Source: Clostridiaceae bacterium (GTDB taxonomy: Bacteria; Cyanobacteriota; Vampirovibrionia; Gastranaerophilales; Gastranaerophilaceae). Taken from it: a DNA stretch of 64,000 nt. Every line of letters begins with the position of its first letter. The first letter of the stretch is position 1. Below the pieces are notes generated by a model that did not search any database, was not told where the DNA came from, and saw nothing but the letters and a program-made list of their open reading frames with translations. Location: contig JALCDS010000011.1 of assembly GCA_022641775.1 (NCBI GenBank), forward strand, positions 1-64,000. Direction: 5' to 3'. The position numbers were made by a program, and so were the translations under genes. Below, in pieces: positions 8,986 through 17,977 of the stretch.

Positions 8986-10041
8986 TTATTTTACTCTTGA
9001 GAACACTTCAACGTCAATATCGTCAAATGTATTGGTATTAAAATATGCACAAGAAGCTACCATAGCAGCATTATCAGTACAATATTTCATAGGTGGGGCA
9101 AACACGCTGTAACCTTCTTTTTCTAAATCAAACATTTTTTTTCTGATTTCTGAATTGGCTGCAACTCCGCCGGCAATTACAACTTGTTTATAATCTGTAT
9201 TACTTAGCGCTTTTTTAACCTTATGAATTAAAGTTGAAGAAACGCATTCTTGAAAACTTGCACAGATATCAGCTGTCGGAAGGTTATCTTTATCAAAGCT
9301 TTTTACAAGTCTTAAAACTGCAGTCTTTAAACCGCTAAAACTAAAATTAAGAGCGTCAACATGTGCTTCGGGAAGTTTAAATGCATAAGGATTTCCTTCG
9401 TGAGCCATTTTATCAAGTTTTGGACCTCCGGGGTAAGGTAACCCTATTAATCTTGCAACTTTGTCATAAGCTTCTCCTGTTGCATCATCTATGGTTTCTC
9501 CAATAATAGTTTGTTTTGAATATGACTCAACATCAATAATCTGAGTATGTCCACCGCTGACAAGTAGTGCCATAAAAGGTGGCTTTAAATCTGTATCAAG
9601 GTAATTTCCGCAAAGGTGTGCGTTCAAATGATTTACCCCGATAAATGGCTTGTCATAAACAAGCGCCAAAGTTTTTGCAGCATTAAGCCCTACAAGCAAA
9701 CAGCCTACAAGTCCTGGGCCTACAGTTCCTGCAAATGCTGTAATATCTTTTGGATCAATCCCGGCATTTTCTTTTGCTTGTTTAAATGCTTCTTCAATAA
9801 TTATATTGATAGCATCTAAATGTTCTCTTGCAGCAATCTCAGGAATTACTCCACCGAATTGTGCGTGAGTTTTTATTTGGGACGCTACAACATTTGCAAT
9901 AACTTCTCGTCCGTTTTTTACGATAGAACAAGCAGTTTCATCACAACTTGATTCTATTGCCATAATATAATTGTCATATCCAGAATCCGGACCTATTTCA
10001 ACCGGTTTATTTGTAAAAAGTGTATATTTTGTCATTTTCAT
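8986..10041 (-). CDS. tsaD: tRNA N6-threonylcarbamoyladenosine transferase
   Basis: TsaD transfers the threonylcarbamoyl group to A37 of ANN-reading tRNAs with TsaB/TsaE. Seen: MAIESSCDETA, the metal site VNHLNAH, LVSGGHTQI, GEAYDKVARL, and a late TDNAAMVA element. The first 27 residues (from the ATG at 10041) precede the usual family start at MAIESS (9960). No ribosome site precedes any of the candidate ATGs, but a TATAAT 9 nt before 10041 fits an almost leaderless mRNA, which supports the longer form. Divergent from obgE with only 37 bp between. Confidence 0.95.
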   Translation of the reverse strand: MKMTKYTLFTNKPVEIGPDSGYDNYIMAIESSCDETACSIVKNGREVIANVVASQIKTHAQFGGVIPEIAAREHLDAINIIIEEAFKQAKENAGIDPKDITAFAGTVGPGLVGCLLVGLNAAKTLALVYDKPFIGVNHLNAHLCGNYLDTDLKPPFMALLVSGGHTQIIDVESYSKQTIIGETIDDATGEAYDKVARLIGLPYPGGPKLDKMAHEGNPYAFKLPEAHVDALNFSFSGLKTAVLRLVKSFDKDNLPTADICASFQECVSSTLIHKVKKALSNTDYKQVVIAGGVAANSEIRKKMFDLEKEGYSVFAPPMKYCTDNAAMVASCAYFNTNTFDDIDVEVFSRVK

Positions 10042-10042
10042 A

Positions 10043-10060
10043 GTAATATAATTATATTAC
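10043..10060. promoter_or_regulatory. Perfect 18-bp palindrome with overlapping divergent -10 boxes (tsaD/obgE)
   Basis: GTAATATAATTATATTAC reads the same on both strands and holds TATAAT at 10047-10052 (plus) and 10056-10051 (minus). For tsaD a TTGTAC lies 16 nt behind the -10 (10078-10073). The whole divergent region is 37 bp, so both genes probably share this symmetric element. Confidence 0.55.
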
Positions 10061-10078
10061 AAAAAGATAAAGGTACAA

Positions 10079-11359
10079 ATGCAATTTATTGATAAATCAA
10101 AAATCAGAGTGGTTTCAGGAAAAGGCGGTAACGGTGTTGTTGCTTGGCGTCGCGAAAAATTTGTTGATAAAGGCGGACCGGCCGGCGGTGACGGTGGCGA
10201 TGGTGGCTCAATATATTTAGTAGCGGATACAAATATGTCTACTTTGATGGATTTTAAACATAAATCTGTTTATAAAGCTCTTCCTGGTGAAAATGGTGCT
10301 AAAAAAAATTGCTATGGTGCAGATGCTCCCGATTTGATTATCAAAGTTCCTGTAGGTACGGTTGTAAAGGATTGTAAGTCTGATAAAATTATCGCAGACT
10401 TAACTGCAGACGGACAAAAAGTTCTTGTCGCAAAAGGCGGCCGCGGCGGTCGTGGAAATACTCATTTTGCAACTGCACAAAAACGTGCCCCTCAATTTTG
10501 TGAACCCGGGGAACCTTCAATTGAACGTGAATTATTTTTAGAATTAAAATTGATTGCTGATGTTGGGCTCTTGGGGATGCCAAATGCCGGGAAATCAACT
10601 TTTATTTCTCGTGTTAGTTCGGCAAAACCAAAAATCGCAGATTATCCTTTTACAACTTTAATACCTAATCTTGGGGTTGTAAGAAAGCCTTCAGGTGACG
10701 GATTTGTAATAGCTGATATTCCCGGGTTGATTGAAGGTGCAAGTGATGGTATAGGACTAGGACATGATTTTTTGCGTCACGTTGAAAGATGTCGTTTCTT
10801 AGTTCATATGATTGATTCTTCAGTAGAAAATCCAATGGATAATTATAAAAAAATAAATATAGAACTGAAAAAATATTCAGAAAAACTTTCACAATTGTAT
10901 CAAATTGTTGTCCTGAATAAAATTGATGCAATAGATGAAACTCGTCGAGATGAATTGAAAAAACAGTTTAAAATTTGCGGTAAAAATTTATTTTTTATAT
11001 CCGCAGTTACCGGTGAAAACGTAGATTCGCTTCTTGATTTTATAACTGAAAAAGTTGATACAATTGAGGCTCCTGTTACCGAAGTTGTTGTGGAGGAAGA
11101 CACAGAAGCTTCAAATAATGATGACAGCGCTTTCGAGGTTTCAAAAATTAAAGATGGATACTTTATATCAGGCGGTAAAATTAATCGTCTTGCATCAGTC
11201 ACCGATACAAAAAATTCAGAACAAGTTATTAGATTTCAAAATATTTTAAAATCTATGGGGGTTTTCGACAAACTCAAAAAACTCGGCGTTAAAGACGGTG
11301 ATACTGTTGTAGTTGGAAATCTTGAATTTGAATATTACGCAGATGAATTCTACGGTTAA
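10079..11359 (+). CDS. obgE: Obg GTPase
   Basis: Ribosome-associated GTPase for large-subunit maturation. All three domains are visible: Gly-rich Obg fold (residues 1-157, e.g. GGPAGGDGGDGG), GTPase domain with P-loop GMPNAGKS (166-173), switch-region YPFTT and DIPGL, NKID, and a C-terminal OCT domain (about 350-426). AAAGG lies 6-10 nt before the ATG. Its stop interlocks by 4 bp with the stop of convergent dnaX. Confidence 0.97.
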   Translation: MQFIDKSKIRVVSGKGGNGVVAWRREKFVDKGGPAGGDGGDGGSIYLVADTNMSTLMDFKHKSVYKALPGENGAKKNCYGADAPDLIIKVPVGTVVKDCKSDKIIADLTADGQKVLVAKGGRGGRGNTHFATAQKRAPQFCEPGEPSIERELFLELKLIADVGLLGMPNAGKSTFISRVSSAKPKIADYPFTTLIPNLGVVRKPSGDGFVIADIPGLIEGASDGIGLGHDFLRHVERCRFLVHMIDSSVENPMDNYKKINIELKKYSEKLSQLYQIVVLNKIDAIDETRRDELKKQFKICGKNLFFISAVTGENVDSLLDFITEKVDTIEAPVTEVVVEEDTEASNNDDSAFEVSKIKDGYFISGGKINRLASVTDTKNSEQVIRFQNILKSMGVFDKLKKLGVKDGDTVVVGNLEFEYYADEFYG

Positions 11360-13176
11360 TCGATTATTTTTCCATCAAATAGCTGTTTAACCATGTTTAC
11401 TTGATCCGAGTGTGATGTAGAAGTGTACTGAGGAATTTCTTTCTCAGCCTCTTTTTCTTCTTCTTGTGCTTCTTCTATTTCTGCCTCATCCGTTTCATCT
11501 TGAATAATGGCAGGTTTTTCAACAGTTTTAGGCTCAGTTAATTTTTTTTTTACTTCAACCGGTTTATCGTTTGAACTTGGTAATCTTACAATAACCGTTG
11601 AATTATTTTGAGAAAACATCGAATCAACGGCCTGTATAAGCATTTCTCGCTTGTTACCTTCTGTGAACTGTTTCAAAAGCATTTCATTTTTTATTGTAAG
11701 TTCTACTTCGTCTTTTGAAATTTTTATTGGATTTGCCCATTGTCTAAGAAGTGCACGCGTTGGAACACTTTGGACATTATCCAAAAGTTGTCCCCATAGT
11801 GTTGATATATCATCACCCTGGGCTTTTTGCGCTTTTGGTGGGGGTGTAAACTCTTCTTCTGTTATATTATTCTCTTTAGGTTTTGCAGGCTCTTTTATTG
11901 GCTTGTCAACAGGTTTTGATTGTTTTGGCTCAATTACAGGACGCGTTACTGTTTTTGCTTCAGGCTTTTGAACTGGAGATGGTGCAGTTTTGTATTGCGC
12001 AATATTTATTGCCGGTACGGCACCGCCTTCTAATCTGGTAATTCTGTTTTGAAGTTCAATAAGTTTTGTATTTTCACTCAAATTAGCCAAGTCAATTATT
12101 CCTATTTCAAGCCATAATTGAGGATTTGTTGATGTTTTCAATTCTTTAATATATTCAGAACATTTATTTATTAAAAATATTATCTGATGCACTTCAATTT
12201 TTTCTGATTGTTCTTTTAAATTTGATATTTGTTCGTCATTAAGCTGAGTTAGGTCAAATATAATTTCTTTTGCGCAGGTTTTTACTACCAAAAGATTTTT
12301 AATGTAGTCTAAAAGATTCAATAAAATTTGTATAGGTTCGTTTCCTGAATTGTAAATGTTATTTAAAATTTCAACAGCCTTATCAGGGGTGGAATCTATA
12401 ATTGTATCTGTCAAAGTTTTCAAATTGTCAAATGAAATTCTACCCAGTAGTGCATTTATATCTTCTGTTGAAATGGCTTTTTCTCCGTCCAAAATGCTCA
12501 ATTGGTCTAGTAATGCAATACTGTCTCTCATTCCACCTGCTGAGTTTTTGGCAATTGATGCTATCGCATCATCAGTAATATTAATTTTTTCTTTGTCGGC
12601 AATAAATCTTAAATGTTTTGAAATATCATCTGTGGTAATTCTTTTGAAATCAAATCTTTGGCAGCGACTCTTGATTGTATCCAAAACTTTGTGAACTTCT
12701 GTTGTCGCAAGTATAAAGATTACATTTTTTGGTGGTTCTTCTAGTGTTTTTAACAAAGCATTGAACGCAGTTGTAGACAGCATATGAACTTCATCAATTA
12801 TATAAATTTTGTAACGACTGTTTACAGGTGCATACATAACTTTTTCTAAAATATTTTGTGCATCTTCTACTGAACGGTTGCTCGCTGCATCGATTTCAAT
12901 AACGTCAACCGGTGTTGAATTTATAATCGCTATACAATTTTCACATTTGCCACAAGGTTTTACGGTTGGACCTTCAACGCAGTTCAGAGATTTTGCGAAA
13001 ATTCTTGCAGTAGAAGTTTTGCCGGTTCCACGAGGACCTGTAAAAAGATAAGCATGAGCAATTTTATTCAAATTTATGGCGTTAGTTAGCGCCTTTTTGA
13101 TATGTTCTTGTCCTACAACTTCTTCTAAAGTCTGTGGTCTGTATTTTCTATATAAAGGTATATAATTTTCATTCAT
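11356..13176 (-). CDS. dnaX: DNA polymerase III gamma/tau subunit
   Basis: Clamp-loader ATPase. Walker A GPRGTGKTS (47-55), zinc cysteines C66, C75, C78 and C81, Walker B IIDEVHML, and sensor 1 LATTE are present. The C-terminal third is Pro/Lys-rich and then a tau-like region. Ten consecutive A in the coding strand (11551-11542, KKK near residue 543) are followed by immediate stops in both shifted frames, which could yield a gamma-like product of about 545 residues. The ATG has no ribosome site but sits 6 nt after an extended -10. Confidence 0.96.
   Translation of the reverse strand: MNENYIPLYRKYRPQTLEEVVGQEHIKKALTNAINLNKIAHAYLFTGPRGTGKTSTARIFAKSLNCVEGPTVKPCGKCENCIAIINSTPVDVIEIDAASNRSVEDAQNILEKVMYAPVNSRYKIYIIDEVHMLSTTAFNALLKTLEEPPKNVIFILATTEVHKVLDTIKSRCQRFDFKRITTDDISKHLRFIADKEKINITDDAIASIAKNSAGGMRDSIALLDQLSILDGEKAISTEDINALLGRISFDNLKTLTDTIIDSTPDKAVEILNNIYNSGNEPIQILLNLLDYIKNLLVVKTCAKEIIFDLTQLNDEQISNLKEQSEKIEVHQIIFLINKCSEYIKELKTSTNPQLWLEIGIIDLANLSENTKLIELQNRITRLEGGAVPAINIAQYKTAPSPVQKPEAKTVTRPVIEPKQSKPVDKPIKEPAKPKENNITEEEFTPPPKAQKAQGDDISTLWGQLLDNVQSVPTRALLRQWANPIKISKDEVELTIKNEMLLKQFTEGNKREMLIQAVDSMFSQNNSTVIVRLPSSNDKPVEVKKKLTEPKTVEKPAIIQDETDEAEIEEAQEEEKEAEKEIPQYTSTSHSDQVNMVKQLFDGKIID
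11542..11551 (-). other. A10 tract in dnaX, possible slippage site
   Basis: The coding strand reads GT-A10-TTAACTGAG. One extra A gives a stop (TGA) after two codons; one fewer gives TAA directly. Confidence 0.5.
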
Positions 13177-13182
13177 GATATT

Positions 13183-13191
13183 ATTATATCA
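13183..13191 (-). promoter_or_regulatory. Extended -10 of dnaX, leaderless start
   Basis: TGATATAAT on the minus strand is a perfect extended -10. The hexamer ends 6 nt before the dnaX ATG, so transcription should start at or next to the A of the start codon. Confidence 0.6.
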
Positions 13192-13216
13192 GAAGTTTAT
13201 TTAAAAAGGATGTTTT

Positions 13217-14092
13217 ATGAACATAATTAAACCAAAACTTTTGAAGAAAAATGATACTTTGGCTATCATTGCACCGGCGGGAGTGCTTGACAGAGATGAA
13301 TTCCTAAAAGGGGTTGAGTTTCTTCAAAATATGGGATTTAAAACTAAGTTTTCCGAAAAGATTTTTGATGTAAATCGTTATCTTGCAGGTCCAGATGATG
13401 AAAAAGTTTTTGAAATAGAAAATTATTTTTCAGATAAGGCTATTGATGGAATTATTTGTGCTCGTGGAGGATATGGTTCTATAAGGTTAGTAAAAAAAAT
13501 TAATTATGACATAATTAAAAATAATCCAAAATTCTTTGGCGGATATTCAGATATTACGGCATTACAATTAATGATTTTGAAAAATTCCAGATTAATTACA
13601 TATACATCGCCGATGGTTCAAAGTGATTTTGCAAAAGAAATTTCAGAATTTACAAAAAACTCTTTTATTGATACCTGTGTAAACGGAAAATCAATGGTAT
13701 TAGAAGGTGAAATTATTAAAAATGGTTCTGCTGAAGGAATATTATGGGGCGGAAATCTTTCAACAATTGTTTCTCTTTGCGGACAAGATTTTGTTCCGGA
13801 TGAAGATTTTGTGTTTTTTGCAGAAGATTTGGGTGAATCTGTTTATAAGATTGATAAAATGTTGACCCAACTTATTAATATAGACAAATTTCAAACACAT
13901 ATTAAAGGTATTGTGTTTGGAGAATTTCTTGATATTGAGAATGAAAATTGGTTAAATGATTTGTTGCTTGAAACAGCTAAAAACTTGAATGTTCCTGCAA
14001 TTAGAAATTTGAATATTACTCATTCAAAAGATAAATTGACATTACCGATTGGTAAAATAGTAAAACTTGATAGAAATAAACTTTTTTTATAG
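13217..14092 (+). CDS. ldcA: LD-carboxypeptidase (peptidase S66), murein tetrapeptide recycling
   Basis: LdcA removes the terminal D-Ala from murein tetrapeptide. The 291 residues show the S66 marks: an early IIAPAG, CARGGYGSIR, the nucleophile Ser in GGYSDITAL, the FAEDLGE glutamate and the late THSKDKLTLPIG histidine. No signal peptide, so cytoplasmic recycling. AAAAGGA precedes the ATG. A microcin-immunity (MccF) role is possible for S66 members but nothing nearby supports it. Confidence 0.9.
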   Translation: MNIIKPKLLKKNDTLAIIAPAGVLDRDEFLKGVEFLQNMGFKTKFSEKIFDVNRYLAGPDDEKVFEIENYFSDKAIDGIICARGGYGSIRLVKKINYDIIKNNPKFFGGYSDITALQLMILKNSRLITYTSPMVQSDFAKEISEFTKNSFIDTCVNGKSMVLEGEIIKNGSAEGILWGGNLSTIVSLCGQDFVPDEDFVFFAEDLGESVYKIDKMLTQLINIDKFQTHIKGIVFGEFLDIENENWLNDLLLETAKNLNVPAIRNLNITHSKDKLTLPIGKIVKLDRNKLFL

Positions 14093-14104
14093 TAAAATTA
14101 ATTT

Positions 14105-15517
14105 ATGGATAATATGGAAGTAAAACATATTTGGAGTGAAGTAAAACATGAGTTGAGGGAAAATTTACCCGATCATGTTTATTATTCTTGGATTGAATCT
14201 TTAGAAGCCGGAACTTTTGAAAATGATGTGTTTTTGTTGCATAGCGTTCATGCGATTGCCCCACAAATTATTAAACAGAATCATAATGACCAATTTTTAC
14301 AGGCTTTTAAAAAAGTTTTGGGCAAACCTGTTTCATACAACATAGTTTATGATGATGACTTGGCAAGAACATACCAAAAAGAGATGAAAAAAGAGGTTGC
14401 CAAGTCAAAATTATACACCTCACCTGAGGAAGAACAAAAAGCACGAGTTATGAAAAATCTTTCTCAAATGCAATCAAGTGCCAATTTGGATTTGAAATAT
14501 AAGTTTGAAAATTTTGTTGTTGGTGAAACTAACAAAAGAGCTTATGGTTGTGCCAAAATGGTTGCACAAAGTCCTGCAGAAAAATTTAACCCTCTATTTA
14601 TATATGGAGCTCCGGGGCTTGGCAAAACTCATATTATGCAGGCTATAGGGCACTATATTATATTTAACAAGCCTGATTTAAAAGTAAGATACGTAAAAAC
14701 AGTTGATTTTGTAAATGAATATATGTCAAAATTTTCACCATCTACTGATGGCAGATTTAAAAATGTTACGCCTGAGATTGCAAAATTTCGTCAAAAATAC
14801 AGAAATGTAGATGTTTTGTTAATTGATGATATTCAATTTATTGAATCTAAGACAAAAACTATTGAAGAAGTTTTCCATACTTTTGATTATTTGTTGAATA
14901 AAAACAAGCAAATTGTAATAACTTCGGATAGAGCACCAAAGGAGATTATGCTTCCGGAACGCATGACTTCCCGCTTTATAAAAGGTGTTGTTGTTGAGAT
15001 GAAGCCTCCTGAAGCTGCTGTTAGAATTCAGATATTGAAAAACTTGGCTGATTTGAAAAATTTGAATATATCTGATGATGTTTTTGAATATATTGCTGAA
15101 AATTTTAAAAATAATGTAAGAGAATTGGAAGGCGCTTTCAACAACGTTACAACTTTCGCTGAAATCGACGGAGTTGAGATTAATCTTGAATTTGCACAGA
15201 GTGTTCTGCAATGTGATATAAAGAAAAAATCTCTTACTTATGATGTTATTGCTCAAAAGTGTGCGGAATTTTTTGATGTAACTGTTAAAGATTTTAAAAG
15301 TTCTGCACGTGCTTCAAAAATTTCTAAAGCAAGACAAGTTGCGGTTTATTTGTGCCGAGAATTAACAGAAGGAAGTTATGAAAGCATTGCCGAATATTTT
15401 AATAAAAAACACACTACAATGATGTATTCTTGGGAACTTGTAAAAGAAGAATTGACAAAAAATAAAGAAATGGCATCATACGTAAATTCATTGAAAAAAA
15501 TTATAAAGGAGTTATAA
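14105..15517 (+). CDS. dnaA: Chromosomal replication initiator DnaA
   Basis: 470 residues with all four domains: N-terminal helical domain, short linker, AAA+ core (GAPGLGKTH Walker A, LLIDDIQF Walker B, TSDRAPKEI sensor 1), and DNA-binding domain IV with ARQVAVYLCRELTEGSYESI. The usual GGRDHTTV loop is NKKHTTM here: one residue shorter, with Lys where the base-contacting Asp normally is. The ATG at 14105 has no ribosome site; a TAAAAT box ends 6 nt before it. ruvA starts directly after its stop, and dnaN is not adjacent. Confidence 0.97.
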   Translation: MDNMEVKHIWSEVKHELRENLPDHVYYSWIESLEAGTFENDVFLLHSVHAIAPQIIKQNHNDQFLQAFKKVLGKPVSYNIVYDDDLARTYQKEMKKEVAKSKLYTSPEEEQKARVMKNLSQMQSSANLDLKYKFENFVVGETNKRAYGCAKMVAQSPAEKFNPLFIYGAPGLGKTHIMQAIGHYIIFNKPDLKVRYVKTVDFVNEYMSKFSPSTDGRFKNVTPEIAKFRQKYRNVDVLLIDDIQFIESKTKTIEEVFHTFDYLLNKNKQIVITSDRAPKEIMLPERMTSRFIKGVVVEMKPPEAAVRIQILKNLADLKNLNISDDVFEYIAENFKNNVRELEGAFNNVTTFAEIDGVEINLEFAQSVLQCDIKKKSLTYDVIAQKCAEFFDVTVKDFKSSARASKISKARQVAVYLCRELTEGSYESIAEYFNKKHTTMMYSWELVKEELTKNKEMASYVNSLKKIIKEL

Positions 15518-16129
15518 ATGTACGATTATATTAAAGGTGTTTTTACTTCAAAAATAAATACTGATAAAGGTATATTTGTAACTATTGAAGCAGGCGGGAT
15601 AGGTTATCTTTTGTTGATATCTGCAAGAGATTATGCTGATATAAAATTGGATACTGACGGTAAACTTTATACTGTATTAATTCATAAAGAAGATAGAATG
15701 TCTTTGTGTGGATTTTTAAAACGTGAAGAAAGAGATATCTTTAATATTTTGACCTCTGTTTCAGGTGTGGGGTCTAAAATGGCTCTAATGCTGTTGAATG
15801 AGTTTGATTCTACTGATTTGATAGGTTTTGTTTTGGATGGAAATTTTAAAGCTTTAACGAGAGCAAAGGGTGTTGGTGCAAAACTTGCTCAAAAAATTAT
15901 TATTGAACTAAAAGACAAATTGATGAACTACAAAAGTGAAAAACCTATTAAAATTAATTCAAACAAGCATCAAGATGCTCAAGCTCTTAATGATGCACAA
16001 ATGGTTCTAGTGTCGTTAGGTTATGAAAATACCGAGATTGAATCTGCAATATCAAAAGCCACTGCACTAAAAGCAGACTCTACTGCTGAAGAAATTTTAA
16101 AAGAAGCTTTGAGAGTTCTTTCTATATAA
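15518..16129 (+). CDS. ruvA: Holliday junction helicase subunit RuvA
   Basis: Tetrameric junction-binding partner of RuvB. The 203 residues begin with the OB domain (MYDYIKGV), followed by paired helix-hairpin-helix motifs (VSGVGSKMAL and AKGVGAKLAQKI) and the C-terminal RuvB-binding domain. The start touches the dnaA stop, with AAGGAG inside the last dnaA codons, so the two are probably co-translated. No ruvB or ruvC in the window. Confidence 0.96.
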   Translation: MYDYIKGVFTSKINTDKGIFVTIEAGGIGYLLLISARDYADIKLDTDGKLYTVLIHKEDRMSLCGFLKREERDIFNILTSVSGVGSKMALMLLNEFDSTDLIGFVLDGNFKALTRAKGVGAKLAQKIIIELKDKLMNYKSEKPIKINSNKHQDAQALNDAQMVLVSLGYENTEIESAISKATALKADSTAEEILKEALRVLSI

Positions 16130-17119
16130 TTAAAAGAGCAAGAATAAGAATGCGGCAGCTACCATAGCCGGTCCAAATGGTAAATATGTAAGTTCATCTT
16201 TGCTTTCTTTTTTGATACCGGAAATAATCAATTTACATAGATATAACCCTATAATTGCAAGGATTGCTGCAAGGGTCAGATAAACCCAATCATTAAGCAA
16301 AAGTTGTGTTTTTGAAATTATGAAAAAAGTTATTGCATAAATTGAAAATATTGCTAATGTTATAACTGTTTTTATGTCTTTTTTATCTATTAATTTTTTT
16401 ACAAATACCGGTAATGTAAATATAACTTGAATAAAAATACTGACTGCAAGTATAAGTAAAAGTGTTTTCCATCCAAAAACTGCGCCAAGACCTGCAGCAA
16501 TTAATGTATCGCCTTCGCCAAAAGCTCTTGTTCCGGCGACAAAATAACCTAGTCTGGCTGCAATTTCCATTACTGCAGCACCAAGAAGTGCTCCGAAAAG
16601 TGAAATTGACAGTGGATTTAGCAAGAACAATTCTTTATTAACTACAAATGTTCCGCCTGTAATATTTTGATATAAAGCTACTGCTAGAATAATTAAGGCA
16701 TATGTTATACCAACGCCTATAAGTGAATATGTATGAATATCAAATACAACTTTCTCTTTTATGTCGGTCATTGCGATTACAATTAGCAATGCTGAAATTA
16801 TCCAAGCAAAAAGCGTATCAAATGATAATCCGAATTTGAAAAAACAAAGGGTAAAAACTATTGCTGTGAACAGTTCTATAATAGGATATTGGATACTTAT
16901 AGGCTCCTTACAGAATGCACATTTACCTCTTAAAAATATATAAGATATTACAGGAATATTATGCCACCACTTTAAAGGAGTCTGGCATTTTGGACATTTT
17001 GATGCCGGAAAAACTATTGATTCCTCGGATAGGCTTCTTAAAATAACAACATTTAAAAAACTACCGATACAAAGTCCTATAATAAATACAAATACTATTA
17101 AACCAATTATAAGTGCCAT
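16130..17119 (-). CDS. Prepilin peptidase / N-methyltransferase (A24)
   Basis: Cleaves and methylates type IV prepilins and pseudopilins at the inner membrane. The start at 17119 has AAAGGA; an upstream in-frame ATG at 17167 would lie inside the sigma gene. Seen: a first TM with GSFLNVVILR, a CX2C-X21-CX2C zinc module (C42, C45, C67, C70), the catalytic aspartates in MTDIKEK and the FGEGD motif, and about eight TM segments. Four bases separate it from the sigma gene upstream, so they are co-transcribed. The pseudopilin at 50065 is a plausible substrate. Confidence 0.93.
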   Translation of the reverse strand: MALIIGLIVFVFIIGLCIGSFLNVVILRSLSEESIVFPASKCPKCQTPLKWWHNIPVISYIFLRGKCAFCKEPISIQYPIIELFTAIVFTLCFFKFGLSFDTLFAWIISALLIVIAMTDIKEKVVFDIHTYSLIGVGITYALIILAVALYQNITGGTFVVNKELFLLNPLSISLFGALLGAAVMEIAARLGYFVAGTRAFGEGDTLIAAGLGAVFGWKTLLLILAVSIFIQVIFTLPVFVKKLIDKKDIKTVITLAIFSIYAITFFIISKTQLLLNDWVYLTLAAILAIIGLYLCKLIISGIKKESKDELTYLPFGPAMVAAAFLFLLF

Positions 17120-17123
17120 TAAT

Positions 17124-17951
17124 TTATCCTTTCGATTTGTTTTCTGTTGAAGAATTATCTTCTTCAATATTTTGACTTGTTATAATTTCATATAACTTAT
17201 TTAAAGCTTTTTTTAGTTTTCTAGAAACTTGCATTTGTGATATTCCAAGCTTTTCAGAAACTTCTCTTTGATTGTAATCGGCAAAGAAACACAGCTCTAT
17301 TATTATTCTAAGATCTTTTGGCAACTTGTATATTGCCTCAGAAAGCATAATTTTATCTTCGTAAGAACGTAAAAATTCCTGATAATCTTCAGAAGGGATT
17401 TTATCCAAAAGCGTCAAGTCCTCATCATCTGATGAAAAGTTTTGGTCAAGTGAAAGTGCAGATTTTATGTAATCTGTATTAATAATATTATTAAGTTTTT
17501 CTGGAGAAATTTTTAGTTCTTCAGCAATTTGGTCTTTTGATGGATCTTGAAATCCCTGTTCATTTAGCTTTTTAATAGCACTACTTGCCTTAAATAATAA
17601 CTCTTGCATTTCTCTCGGTGCTTTTATTAAAGAGCCTTTATCTCTTAGGTAGTGTCTAATTTCACCTTTTATAAAGTAAAGAACGTATGTTTTAAATTTA
17701 GTATTTTTATCGGGATTATAAAAGTCAATTGCTTTTATAAGTCCTATTGAGCCTACTTGAATTAAATCCTCATGCGATAGCCCCATAGCTTGTGCATTTA
17801 TTGAACACGCTATTTTTTTTACAAGGGGCATACATTTTTCAACGATTGTTATATGTAAAAGCTGTTTTGATTTTAACTCATCACATGCTTTATATCTGGA
17901 TATCAGTGTCTCAATTTCTTCTTTTGGCTTTATATTAGTAAGTTCGCTCAT
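17124..17951 (-). CDS. Alternative sigma-70 factor, SigB/F/FliA group
   Basis: 275 residues with region 2 (LSHEDLIQVGSIGLIKAI, followed by the -10-contact segment), region 3 (KAPREMQE and helix-turn-helix AEELKISPEKLNNI) and region 4 (YNQREVSEKLGISQMQVSRKL). No region 1.1, as in group 3 sigma factors. The ATG at 17951 follows AGGAGAT; a longer TTG start at 17969 would lie in the promoter. In cyanobacteria a SigF of this group controls pilus genes; here the downstream partner is the prepilin peptidase. Which promoters it reads is unknown; the GGCAAT-N15-TACTTTAT set is a candidate. Confidence 0.88.
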   Translation of the reverse strand: MSELTNIKPKEEIETLISRYKACDELKSKQLLHITIVEKCMPLVKKIACSINAQAMGLSHEDLIQVGSIGLIKAIDFYNPDKNTKFKTYVLYFIKGEIRHYLRDKGSLIKAPREMQELLFKASSAIKKLNEQGFQDPSKDQIAEELKISPEKLNNIINTDYIKSALSLDQNFSSDDEDLTLLDKIPSEDYQEFLRSYEDKIMLSEAIYKLPKDLRIIIELCFFADYNQREVSEKLGISQMQVSRKLKKALNKLYEIITSQNIEEDNSSTENKSKG

Positions 17952-17968
17952 AATATCTCCTAAAGACA

Positions 17969-17977
17969 ATTATAGCA
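17969..17977 (-). promoter_or_regulatory. Extended -10 of the sigma/prepilin peptidase operon
   Basis: TGCTATAAT on the minus strand matches TGNTATAAT perfectly and lies 17 nt before the sigma ATG, leaving room for the AGGAGAT site. Confidence 0.6.

Noticed and set aside
14819-15256. 145-residue frame antisense to dnaA
   Set aside because: A shadow of a clear dnaA gene; composition (Ile, Asn, Phe) and lack of ribosome site fit noise.
14000-17200. Origin of replication next to dnaA
   Set aside because: No cluster of TTATCCACA-like boxes or AT-rich unwinding repeats; the gaps around dnaA are only a few bases long.
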